From: UBA10438 sp964432155
Lineage (GTDB): Bacteria; Bacteroidota; Ignavibacteria; Kapaibacteriales; Kapaibacteriaceae
Reading direction: 5' to 3'
DNA length: 64,000 nt
Assembly: GCA_964432155.1 (NCBI GenBank)
Contig: CAYSMF010000010.1
Coordinates: 1 to 64,000 of the forward strand
Made by a program: the position numbers and the translations under genes. The first letter of the stretch is position 1. Every line of letters begins with the position of its first letter. Below the pieces are notes generated by a model. The model was not told the origin of the DNA and did no database searches. It saw nothing but the letters and a program-made list of their open reading frames with translations. This document shows positions 34,233 to 42,754 of this stretch, in pieces.

Positions 34233-34267
34233 CGGCGGCGTGACTACTCGCTGGCGTATCTTGTTCC

Positions 34268-35101
34268 ATGTCGCGTCTTGATATCACGGACCCTCGCCTT
34301 GGCGTCACCGAGGCGGCGGCAATGCTTCACGCAAGATGGGGCCAGGTTCCCGACCTTACGGTGATCGCTGGCTCTGGACTTTCTGTCCTCCGGCAGCTCG
34401 GTACCGTTGTTGATACGATAGCGTATCACGATCTACCCGGCATGCAGTCAAGTACCGTGTCTGGTCATGGCTCTGATTTGTGTCTGTTGCAGTGCGGAAC
34501 TGCACGCGTCGCATTGTTTACCGGACGGCTGCACCTCTACGAGGGCTATCAGCCCCATACCATCGCCCAGCAGCTCGCACTCATGTCGTCTCTTGGTGTA
34601 CGGTCGGCGTTGCTGACGAATGCCTCAGGGGGCCTGCATCCACTTCGTTCTGTTGGCGACGTCGTCGTGGTCTCAGATATCATCAATTGGACGTTTCGCA
34701 GAATAGCCTCAACGATATCTGTGGCACACGAATCACCGTCATCGGTGGTCAGTCACTCCTGGCGGGATGCCCTATTGAGAAGTGCAACACAGGCGGGGCT
34801 GCCGCTCCACCAGGGTGTCTTTGCCCAGATGCTTGGTCCGTCGTACGAAACGCGTGCCGAGATCCGCATGCTGCGCCGACTTGGCGCGGACCTTGTCGGG
34901 ATGTCATCAGGCGTTGAAGCTAGTTGGGCAGCTACGATGGGTATGCATGTGGCAATCGTGTCACTGGTAACGAACACACTCACCGACAGCTCTGTGCGAT
35001 GTGTGTCGCATGACGAAGTGCTCGAGGCTGGTGTTCAAGCACAGAACAGAATGTGCGAGGCTGTACGTCATGCTATCGCAGCGCGTCCGCTGACAGATTG
35101 A
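34268..35101 (+). CDS. Divergent purine nucleoside phosphorylase paralog
   Basis: This 277-residue protein is clearly a PNP/MTAP-family member: AGSGLSVL, LHLYEGYQPHT, TNASGGLHPLRSVGD, GPSYETRAEIRML (Glu194) and LGADLVGMSS. Its base-binding residue is Asn236 (LVTNTLTD), as in inosine/guanosine-specific PNPs, unlike Asp235 of the copy at 4389. It has lost the family signature NPLxGPNDxRxGxRFPxM, replaced by a shorter RRIASTISVAHESPS stretch. The activity could therefore differ. It is the first gene of a plus-strand run to rqcH. Confidence 0.85.
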   Translation: MSRLDITDPRLGVTEAAAMLHARWGQVPDLTVIAGSGLSVLRQLGTVVDTIAYHDLPGMQSSTVSGHGSDLCLLQCGTARVALFTGRLHLYEGYQPHTIAQQLALMSSLGVRSALLTNASGGLHPLRSVGDVVVVSDIINWTFRRIASTISVAHESPSSVVSHSWRDALLRSATQAGLPLHQGVFAQMLGPSYETRAEIRMLRRLGADLVGMSSGVEASWAATMGMHVAIVSLVTNTLTDSSVRCVSHDEVLEAGVQAQNRMCEAVRHAIAARPLTD

Positions 35102-35105
35102 AGTG

Positions 35106-35113
35106 TATTTTTG
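35106..35113 (+). promoter_or_regulatory. -7 box (TATTTTTG) directly before the lipoprotein gene
   Basis: A perfect TAnnTTTG starts 12 bases before ATG 35118. If the start lies 5 bases past the box, the first transcribed base is the A of ATG, i.e. a leaderless mRNA. Confidence 0.5.
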
Positions 35114-35117
35114 CACC

Positions 35118-35939
35118 ATGAAACCGTTAGCCCTCCGAAGTGCCGCAGGCATTGCCATGTTGGTCCTCTGCACTCTCTTGCCGGGCTGTCGCACTGCTTC
35201 CGTGAGCGGTTTTACAACGTCGAACAAGGCCATCCGGGTCGACCGGCCCATGTTTGATCTCTATGCTTCACGGCTCTCCGACTCAAGCGCGCAGTTTCGC
35301 TTTGTAACTACCGCTACCTTACGCACGGATGACAATACTATTCGTTACGTAGACCTCGTTCTACGTGCATCAGATGCCCCGGGAGATACGTTACTTGTCT
35401 TCCCCACCATCGCTCGAGACGACGCTGCAGGAAGTCCGCTCTACATCATTGGTGAGGCGCTGTGGGAATCTCCAATGCTGCGAACAGCAACATCCGTCAC
35501 AGCAGATGTATCAGTTGTGACTACTACCGACCACATTGTGTTTACTCAGACTGTTGATGTGCGCGATCCAGTAGCGCTTGATTTGTACCCACGTGTCGAG
35601 GCAACCTCCGATAGCACGCTCGTATTTCGATGTATGGCGCGCCGAGTGTTCGTGCCTCGAGGTGAGTATCTTCCTTCGAGTGAAGTGTTCCGTGTGCGTG
35701 TTACAAACGACCAGGGTGAAGTCGTATGGTCGTCAGACGACGACATGGCGTTTCTCGCACTTGTGTCGCTTGTTCAGCCACAGACATCTGGTCGCATCCA
35801 CATCTACGAGATGCCGTGGAATGCACGCACAACAAACGGACGTCGACTCAAACCAGGAACGTACAACGCCGAACTCACGATTCCATCACGTCCGATCGAA
35901 TATGGCACGAGGATGACCTTCACATGGCCACTTCGTTAG
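35118..35939 (+). CDS. Lipoprotein with BsuPI-like beta domain
   Basis: The 273-residue product has a type II signal peptide with lipobox LLPGC (Cys near 23). Most of the rest is beta-strand. The C-terminal third (VFRVRVTNDQGEVVWSSDDD, then MPWNARTTNGRRLKPGTY) resembles the BsuPI proteinase-inhibitor fold, but I would not claim inhibition. Its end overlaps the ribD start by 16 bases. Confidence 0.65.
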   Translation: MKPLALRSAAGIAMLVLCTLLPGCRTASVSGFTTSNKAIRVDRPMFDLYASRLSDSSAQFRFVTTATLRTDDNTIRYVDLVLRASDAPGDTLLVFPTIARDDAAGSPLYIIGEALWESPMLRTATSVTADVSVVTTTDHIVFTQTVDVRDPVALDLYPRVEATSDSTLVFRCMARRVFVPRGEYLPSSEVFRVRVTNDQGEVVWSSDDDMAFLALVSLVQPQTSGRIHIYEMPWNARTTNGRRLKPGTYNAELTIPSRPIEYGTRMTFTWPLR

Positions 35940-37018
35940 ACCATGAATATTGGATGCGTCACGCGTGCATGCTGGCCCTACGCGGGACCGGACATGTGAG
36001 TCCGAACCCGCGTGTCGGTGCGGTGATCGTGCGTGATGGCAACATCGTTGCCGAGGGATGGCACCATGTCTATGGCGGTCCGCATGCAGAGGCACACGCG
36101 CTCGCATCATTTGACGGGATCACCGACAACACAATCATGTACGTAACGCTCGAACCATGCTCACACGTCGGGAAGCAACCTGCATGCACGGGCGCGATAC
36201 TTGCGTCTGGCATTCGCACTGTTGTTGTTGGTATGCCTGACCCGAATCCTGCCGTATCAGGCGGAGGCACTGAGCTGCTTCGCTCACACGGTATCGACGT
36301 GATCACCGACGTATGTCGATCTGAATGCGAGTGGATTAATCGGTTCTATACCACCTGGGTTACGCAACAGCGGGCCTATGTTATTGCCAAGATTGCAACC
36401 ACGCTCGATGGCCACGCAATCGCACCGACGCATGACGGGCGATGGATCACATCGGCAAAAAGCCGCGAGCGCGTTCATGCGCTTCGCGCTGAGGTCGACT
36501 GTGTTCTCACCGGTACCGGAACAGTTCGTTTTGATGACCCGATGCTGACTGTTCGTGCAGTGCCAGGACGTAATCCTGCGCGCGCAATCGTCGATACACA
36601 TTGCATGCTGCCGTCCTCGTCAGCGATAGCTCGCAGCGCTTCCGAGATACCGACCTACGTCTTCTGTTCATCGGATTCGTCAACGACTGATCGCGCCAAT
36701 GCGCTCCGCGCACTGGGCTGCATCGTCGAAGCAACACCTGTATATGACAACTGGATTGACCTTCACCAGGTCATGCGACAACTTGCATCATATCAGATGA
36801 CATCGATCATGCTTGAAGCTGGCCCAACGCTCACATCGTCCTTTTTGCGTGACGATCTCATCGATGAGTTCGAGATTCACACCGGCACAGGACCAGGCAA
36901 TGGCAGCATTACCTGGTCCGAGTCGTGCATTCAACCGCCAGCCGACATGTTCGTTTTGCATCATCAATTACAATGCGATGGCGACAGTCATCGAGTGTAC
37001 ACGAGGATACATGTATGA
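35924..37018 (+). CDS. ribD: Riboflavin biosynthesis deaminase/reductase RibD
   Basis: This 364-residue protein has the N-terminal deaminase domain with zinc ligands HAE (GGPHAEAHAL) and EPCSHVGKQPAC, and the C-terminal reductase domain with AKIATTLDGHAIA, DGRWITSAKSRERVHALRA and GTVRFDDPMLTVR. It performs the second and third steps of riboflavin synthesis. I chose ATG 35924 over the extension to 35726, which runs inside the lipoprotein gene; ATG 35954 is also possible. Its stop overlaps the next ATG. Confidence 0.95.
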   Translation: MATSLDHEYWMRHACMLALRGTGHVSPNPRVGAVIVRDGNIVAEGWHHVYGGPHAEAHALASFDGITDNTIMYVTLEPCSHVGKQPACTGAILASGIRTVVVGMPDPNPAVSGGGTELLRSHGIDVITDVCRSECEWINRFYTTWVTQQRAYVIAKIATTLDGHAIAPTHDGRWITSAKSRERVHALRAEVDCVLTGTGTVRFDDPMLTVRAVPGRNPARAIVDTHCMLPSSSAIARSASEIPTYVFCSSDSSTTDRANALRALGCIVEATPVYDNWIDLHQVMRQLASYQMTSIMLEAGPTLTSSFLRDDLIDEFEIHTGTGPGNGSITWSESCIQPPADMFVLHHQLQCDGDSHRVYTRIHV

Positions 37019-38331
37019 TGCGCCCCCTGCTCTTCGCGCTCTGCTCCCTACTGATTGTCGGCACTGCACTAGCACAACAACGCGATCTCCGCGCCATCGA
37101 GGATGCGGCTCGATCGGGCGACTGGAAGAAGGTGGAATCGCTCGCATCGGCGGCGCTCAAGCGTAACCCATCCGATACGTCGGTTTCATACATCTACACG
37201 CTTTCGCAACTTCGCCTAGCAAAGTTCGATCGCGCACTCACAGCGGCCGAACGGCTTCGTACACTCGATCCATCACGTGCACAACCGTGGCTGATGATCT
37301 CCGAGTGCCAGATTGCTCTCGATCGTATCCCAGATGCTATTGCAACATTATCATCAGCAAGGTCGAGGTTCCCAGACGATGTTCAGATTACCTGGGCACT
37401 CGGCATGGCACTCGCACGCGGCGGACGGCATGAAGATGCAATCGCTCCTCTTGAAGAAGCAATGTTTCGCAGACCTGATGTACCAGCCATCACGAATCAA
37501 CTCGCGCGATGCTATCATGCAACCGGTAGGTTTTCTGAATCAGCCGAGTTGTTTCATACCGTCGTTGAGCGGTCGCCGTCGAACGCACAGGCATGGCTGC
37601 AGTTAGGCGAGTCACTCCTTGCATTGCGACGACTCGACTCAGCCAAGCATGCCTTCGCAACTGTCGTTCGACTGCAACCAGACAGTGCTCCTGCGTACTT
37701 GGCACTGACCGCTATTTTCAGCGAGCAAGCAAAGCTTGACAGTGCTCTCGAGATGGCTCGTACACTAACGGTACGTCGTCCTACTGACCCACAAGGCTGG
37801 TATAATTACGGGCTGCTGTCGATGACAGCTAAGCGTGCCGACTCGGCAATCACCTACTTCCGCAACGCGATTCGTCTTCAGGCTTCCTATCCTGAGGCGT
37901 ACTTTAACCTCGCTCTCGCGTATGAGGATCAAGGATTCCTCGAGGATGCATCCGTGGCTCTCCGTCGTTGCGCACTCACGAGTCCGACACTCGCTCCTGA
38001 TGCATACAACTCACTAGCGATCGTGTATCGTCGTGAGGGACGCTTTGACGAAGCACTCAACGCCCACGCACAGGCAATCGCACTTCGCGATAGCTCGTCA
38101 ATTTTTCATGTGTCGCGTCTGAACACGTATTTCGATGCAGCTCGTTGCGAGCAGGCCTCGTCGCTCATGTCGCAAGCACGCGCGCGATTTCCGGATAACG
38201 TCGAGATTCTGTACGCATGCGCACGCTGCTACGTTCGTACCGGCCGCAAGGATGAGGCCCAGGCGATTGAGCAGCTTCTTGCCGTAAAAGCGCCAACGCT
38301 GGCTGAACAGCTGCGTTTCATGATGAAGTAA
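37015..38331 (+). CDS. Secreted tetratricopeptide repeat protein
   Basis: The 438-residue product has a signal peptide (MMRPLLFALCSLLIVGTALAQ) and then almost only TPR units, about ten, with the usual A/G-Y-F-P pattern (for example AWLQLGESLLALRRLDSAKH, AYFNLALAYEDQGFLEDASV, AYNSLAIVYRREGRFDEALN). It is probably a periplasmic scaffold. ATGA overlap with ribD and an 11-base gap to the GNDxY gene suggest it works with that protein. Confidence 0.85.
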   Translation: MMRPLLFALCSLLIVGTALAQQRDLRAIEDAARSGDWKKVESLASAALKRNPSDTSVSYIYTLSQLRLAKFDRALTAAERLRTLDPSRAQPWLMISECQIALDRIPDAIATLSSARSRFPDDVQITWALGMALARGGRHEDAIAPLEEAMFRRPDVPAITNQLARCYHATGRFSESAELFHTVVERSPSNAQAWLQLGESLLALRRLDSAKHAFATVVRLQPDSAPAYLALTAIFSEQAKLDSALEMARTLTVRRPTDPQGWYNYGLLSMTAKRADSAITYFRNAIRLQASYPEAYFNLALAYEDQGFLEDASVALRRCALTSPTLAPDAYNSLAIVYRREGRFDEALNAHAQAIALRDSSSIFHVSRLNTYFDAARCEQASSLMSQARARFPDNVEILYACARCYVRTGRKDEAQAIEQLLAVKAPTLAEQLRFMMK

Positions 38332-38342
38332 ACACACACGCT

Positions 38343-41162
38343 ATGACTCCTCGTCCGTACTATCGATTTCTCGTACTTGCTCTTCTTGCATGCGTTCCAA
38401 TGTCGAGCTGGTCGCAGCGCGCACTCCCCCCTCATGCGTCACGTCAACTGGAACGTGCGCTTGAACAGATAGGTATGCGAACAAGCGATTTGTCGATGCC
38501 GCCAGACTTACTCGATCGCGATCGACGTCGCACTGCATTTCACGACACACTCTTCACGGACCCTCTGCACGCACTTGACCGTCTCGAGGATCTGCGCAGC
38601 GATCTCGCGGCGCGCAATCCGAATTCGATTCATCAGACCTACCAACGGCTGATGGCCGACGTAGGCTTGGGTGAATTGCTTCAGATGTACTACAACAGCA
38701 CACTCAAAATCGACTACGTCACCGAGAAACTCGGATCTGATCCAACAGCGCGACTCAATTTCATCACGTCGATCCTGTTGCTTCGGTACGTATCGGCTAT
38801 TATTACCGCTGGCGATGATATGGCCGCAGCCCGAAAGAAGATCTTTGCGCGCTATCCACACGTGGTCGGACTCGACTCTCTTTGGCGAATGAGTCGTGAA
38901 GACGAGACATCCTCTCTTTGGCAGATGGCCCGTGCTGAACGTGCTCAGCAACGCATCGCTCGTGAGATCTACGATGGTGTCCCAAGCGATATCGCGCAGG
39001 ATATTCTCAGCTCTGGTCTTTCACTGTATGCGCAACTATTGAGTTACACATTGCAGAGTGACCTCACTCGCGACATTCTCATCGACTCTGTACAGTCGGC
39101 TACGTTCGAGTCGGCTCTAGGTCGCATCGCCATCGGTGGGCCAGGGAGCGACACCTATGTTGGGTCCTATGCCATCATCATCGATGTAGGTGGCAACGAC
39201 GTCTACAACCTATCATCACAGCGTTCCAATCGCAACACGGTGTTACCTGTGCAGTGTATCATCGATCTTGACGGTACTGACACGTATCGCGCAGGCGACT
39301 ACGCGTTTGGCGCTGGTATTCTGAGTGCGGGAATTCTCATCGACCGTCGTGGTAACGACGTCTATGTTGCTGGAGATTACAGTCTTGGATCCGGACTCGT
39401 AGGTCTGGGTATTGTGCACGATCTCGACGGTGACGACATCTATACGTCTGGAACGAACACTCAGGGTTCTGGCATCTATGGCATTGGATTACTCTACGAT
39501 GATAACGGTCACGACACCTATCGATGCCATGCACAAGGGCAAGGATTTGGTGGAACTGCAGGAGTCGGCATCATCAACGACCTGTCAGGTAACGACCAGT
39601 ACATCGCAGCAAGTCCGTATGTAGACATCCTCCGGTACGACTCACATCAAGTGACCTTTGCTCAAGGGGCTGCCCTTGGATCACGTCCGCTTGCCTCAGG
39701 AGGGCTAGGGGTATTGCTAGAGCACGATGGCAATGACCACTATATCTGCGACATCTACGGTCAAGGTACAGGCTATTGGTTCGGACTCGGTGGCCTTGTT
39801 GATGTGCGCGGAGACGATCGCTATGAAGCATATCAATACGCACAGGGATCTGGCGTGCACTTCGCAACGGGCGTCCTTCGAGATCTTGACGGCAACGACG
39901 TCTACGTGTCGCACGGTGTGTCAATGGGATGCGGACACGACATCGCAACAGGCGTGTTGATCGATGATGCTGGTGACGATGCGTACGTTGTCGAGAGTCT
40001 CTCCCTTGGTGGTGGCAATGCCAACGCTGTTTCGTTGTTTATGGATCTCTCCGGGAACGACGCATACATTGCTCAGCACGAGTCATCAACCATGGGGTAC
40101 TCTGATTTTCGACGGTCATACGGGATGGTAGGCGTATTTGTAGACGCTGATGGAAAGGACTCCTACACTTCCTCCTTGCGAAACAATACATGGTCGATGA
40201 AGTCTACCTACGGCGTGTTCGTTGATACCACCATCACATCGCTGCGAACCACAGAAGCAAGCGCAGCACCATCTGCAGCCGAGGCAGTATCCGCACCTGC
40301 TGCTGGGCAACTCCCGCTGGCATCCTCGCTCGACAGTCTATTCATCCAAGCTTCGGCTGCACCCCTTCGCTTCCAACCGAATGTTGCGCCAGCGAGGAAG
40401 GAAATCGCAGCCCGTGGCGAAGCCGCCCTGACGTTCCTGTCGAGCCAGATGTCTACGCAGATGCCGCGTGAACGCATCACGTTAGAAACGGTTCTTCCTC
40501 AGTTATACACAAGCGCTCCTGAGGCGACACGCACAATGTTGCGCAAGCATCTTCGCTCGATGGATGGGGCTGCGTCGGCACTCGCCGCCACGGTCCTTGG
40601 CAAGGTACGCGATACAACATGCATCCCTGATCTGATTACCATGGCATCCGACGATGCCTGGCGTAGGCGTCGTCTAGCCGTATTCACGTGGGGTGAAATC
40701 AACGACACGCTCTTTACGGGATCGTTCTTGCCATTACTCCGCGATCCCGTCCCATATGTTCGCCAACGCGCTGCGTATGCGATAGCGAAGCAACCTGGAG
40801 TGACCTTTGATGCTCTTCGCTCGGTGCTGACGGATGACGAGCATGTGGTTCGAAGCGCTGCGCTCGAGGGTCTGATTCGTAATGCTCGACGTCCTATGCG
40901 CGAGATCCGCTCGTGGTGCGAATCACTCACGGAACCGATTCTCCTGCGAACGAATCTTCGCCTAATCGCATGTGCCGACACCACCGATGCCGACATGCGA
41001 GAGTTAGCGCAGTGGTACCACAACGCGTCACCAACGCTGCAGGACGCGATCATGCATGTTACAGCGTCGCTTTCGGTGCCTTGGAATCGTGTAACTGCTG
41101 AACAGCTCCATGTACTTGCCACCGAGAAGAAGCAACGGAAACAACGTCGTCGTACCCAATGA
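38343..41162 (+). CDS. Secreted D-x-x-G-[ND]-D-x-Y repeat protein with HEAT repeats
   Basis: This 939-residue protein has a signal peptide (to about residue 25), an all-helical N-terminal domain (30-270), then about twelve units of 26-27 residues (about 276-629) with consensus hydrophobic-hydrophobic-x-D-x-x-G-[ND]-D-x-Y, a variable stretch, and G-x-G-x4-G. Loops such as DLDGNDVY, DLDGDDIY and DADGKDSY look like calcium-binding turns, and the regular spacing suggests a beta-solenoid. An Ala/Pro-rich linker (about 630-660) precedes HEAT-like repeats (about 690-900: LRDPVPYVRQRAAYAIAKQP, LTDDEHVVRSAALEGLIRN). I do not recognise a named family for the repeat. It overlaps rqcH by 4 bases. Confidence 0.8.
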   Translation: MTPRPYYRFLVLALLACVPMSSWSQRALPPHASRQLERALEQIGMRTSDLSMPPDLLDRDRRRTAFHDTLFTDPLHALDRLEDLRSDLAARNPNSIHQTYQRLMADVGLGELLQMYYNSTLKIDYVTEKLGSDPTARLNFITSILLLRYVSAIITAGDDMAAARKKIFARYPHVVGLDSLWRMSREDETSSLWQMARAERAQQRIAREIYDGVPSDIAQDILSSGLSLYAQLLSYTLQSDLTRDILIDSVQSATFESALGRIAIGGPGSDTYVGSYAIIIDVGGNDVYNLSSQRSNRNTVLPVQCIIDLDGTDTYRAGDYAFGAGILSAGILIDRRGNDVYVAGDYSLGSGLVGLGIVHDLDGDDIYTSGTNTQGSGIYGIGLLYDDNGHDTYRCHAQGQGFGGTAGVGIINDLSGNDQYIAASPYVDILRYDSHQVTFAQGAALGSRPLASGGLGVLLEHDGNDHYICDIYGQGTGYWFGLGGLVDVRGDDRYEAYQYAQGSGVHFATGVLRDLDGNDVYVSHGVSMGCGHDIATGVLIDDAGDDAYVVESLSLGGGNANAVSLFMDLSGNDAYIAQHESSTMGYSDFRRSYGMVGVFVDADGKDSYTSSLRNNTWSMKSTYGVFVDTTITSLRTTEASAAPSAAEAVSAPAAGQLPLASSLDSLFIQASAAPLRFQPNVAPARKEIAARGEAALTFLSSQMSTQMPRERITLETVLPQLYTSAPEATRTMLRKHLRSMDGAASALAATVLGKVRDTTCIPDLITMASDDAWRRRRLAVFTWGEINDTLFTGSFLPLLRDPVPYVRQRAAYAIAKQPGVTFDALRSVLTDDEHVVRSAALEGLIRNARRPMREIRSWCESLTEPILLRTNLRLIACADTTDADMRELAQWYHNASPTLQDAIMHVTASLSVPWNRVTAEQLHVLATEKKQRKQRRRTQ
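39172..40230 (+). repeat. Protein-level GNDxY repeat array (about 12 units of 26-27 codons)
   Basis: Unit motifs in order include DVGGNDVY, DLDGTDTY, DRRGNDVY, DLDGDDIY, DDNGHDTY, DLSGNDQY, EHDGNDHY, DVRGDDRY, DLDGNDVY, DDAGDDAY, DLSGNDAY and DADGKDSY. Two units carry insertions of about 20 and 6 residues. The DNA has diverged, so this is an old repeat kept by selection on the protein. Confidence 0.85.
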
Positions 41163-42754
41163 TTCGTCACCACTACACACTAGAGTTACTGGCGCGAGAG
41201 GTAACGACACTCCTCGCCGGCCACACGCTCGTTGAAGCGTGGACGCAAGAGAAGTACACCATCGCGATGGTGTTTGTGATCAATGATGAGCTCCGAACGT
41301 TTGTAATTGATACGTCACCGAACGGAGGCACCTGCTCAGAGCAGCCGAATCTTCGTCGCGCTCGAAGCAATACCCTCGACATGTTCCGTGACGTGTGGCA
41401 GAATCCTCTTGCGCTTGTCACCAAACACCCCGATGATCGCGTACTCACATTCTGGTTCCCGGAGCATCAGCTACACTGTGAGTTCTTCTCATCTGGCAAC
41501 GGCAACATTCTGTGTGTACACGATGGCATCATCATCGAGTCGCTGCGCGACACCCAGGAACGGTGTCATACCAAGTATGAGATAACTGCACCTCGCAATG
41601 CCAACCTGTGGGAGGACCAATCATTAACCGCGCAGCAGTCGTTAGCTCGTTGTTCGCTTCATCTTGGACCCTGGTATGCCGAGGAAGTATGTCGTCGAGC
41701 ATCTATCAACGGTTCGGTTGCGGTGTCGACACTCACGAACAAGGAACGAGAGCAGCTGATGCTGCTCGGAGAAGCTGTTCGTGCGGAGTGCCGGGGGTCG
41801 TCTTCGACCTATGTACTTGCGCGCGCCGATGCACGACTTCTCTCACTAATTCCGCTTCCATCGTGGGACATCATTGCCACGTATCCGTCCGTTCTTGAAG
41901 GCACGCGAGCTGTTCTCCGCGAGCGCCACCGCGTAGAGGCTCTTCGCACTGCACGACAAGAAGCATTGCGAAAGGCAACAGCCGAACTTGAACGTGCAAG
42001 GCGCACGCTTGCCGCAATCACATCCGACATTGTCCGCGACTCTCGTTCTGCCAGATATCGTACGTGGGCAGATGCATTGCTGACATATCATCATCCGCAC
42101 GAGAAGAATCGCACCTCAATCGATCTTGATGATGCGACTGGCGTGCGTGTGACGATTCCCCTCAATCCGAATCATTCAGTCATTGAAAACGCGACAAAGC
42201 TCTACGACAAGGCTAGGGCTGCGGAAGTGGCTTCGCTCCATCGTGAGCAACGCGTTCCTCAACTTGAGACAACAATTGCTGCGCTTGAGCAACGATGTCT
42301 CGATCTCGAACAAGCCTCATCCATTGCAGATATTGAAGCACTCGCACCTCGACGTATGGAACCCCAGAACATTCAACCACGCGACGAGTCGGGAGGAAAA
42401 TTCCGATTCTTCGTTCTCGACGAACAACATTGTTTGTATGTCGGTAAGAACGCAGCGAATAACGACGAACTCACGATGAAGTTTGCCAAGCAAAACGATT
42501 GGTGGCTTCATGCACGAGGTTCGGCAGGCTCACATGCTGTCCTGCGCGGCGTTGATGGCGATCGTATCCCCAAGCCAATACTCGAGCAGGCAGCTGCTAT
42601 CACAGCATATTACTCGCAAGCGCGCAACGCGTCTTGGGTGACTGTGGTATACACGCAGCGCAAACATGTGCGCAAGCCGAAAGGTGCAAACGTTGGCGCC
42701 GTGGTGCTCGAACGTGAGCAAACGGTGATGGTCAAGCCTGCGATTCCTACTTGA
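41159..42754 (+). CDS. rqcH: RqcH/NFACT family ribosome quality-control protein
   Basis: The 531-residue protein has an NFACT-N domain (1-220), helix-hairpin and coiled-coil parts (250-400, ALRKATAELERARRTLAAI), and the C-terminal NFACT-R domain (KFRFFVLDEQHCLYVGKN, NDWWLHARGSAGSHAVLRG, then KHVRKPKGANVGAVVL). Bacterial RqcH binds stalled 50S subunits and adds alanine tails. Together with SmpB at 10961 the cell seems to hold both rescue routes. Its start overlaps the GNDxY gene (ATGA) and its end overlaps the convergent gene by 8 bases. Confidence 0.92.
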   Translation: MIRHHYTLELLAREVTTLLAGHTLVEAWTQEKYTIAMVFVINDELRTFVIDTSPNGGTCSEQPNLRRARSNTLDMFRDVWQNPLALVTKHPDDRVLTFWFPEHQLHCEFFSSGNGNILCVHDGIIIESLRDTQERCHTKYEITAPRNANLWEDQSLTAQQSLARCSLHLGPWYAEEVCRRASINGSVAVSTLTNKEREQLMLLGEAVRAECRGSSSTYVLARADARLLSLIPLPSWDIIATYPSVLEGTRAVLRERHRVEALRTARQEALRKATAELERARRTLAAITSDIVRDSRSARYRTWADALLTYHHPHEKNRTSIDLDDATGVRVTIPLNPNHSVIENATKLYDKARAAEVASLHREQRVPQLETTIAALEQRCLDLEQASSIADIEALAPRRMEPQNIQPRDESGGKFRFFVLDEQHCLYVGKNAANNDELTMKFAKQNDWWLHARGSAGSHAVLRGVDGDRIPKPILEQAAAITAYYSQARNASWVTVVYTQRKHVRKPKGANVGAVVLEREQTVMVKPAIPT

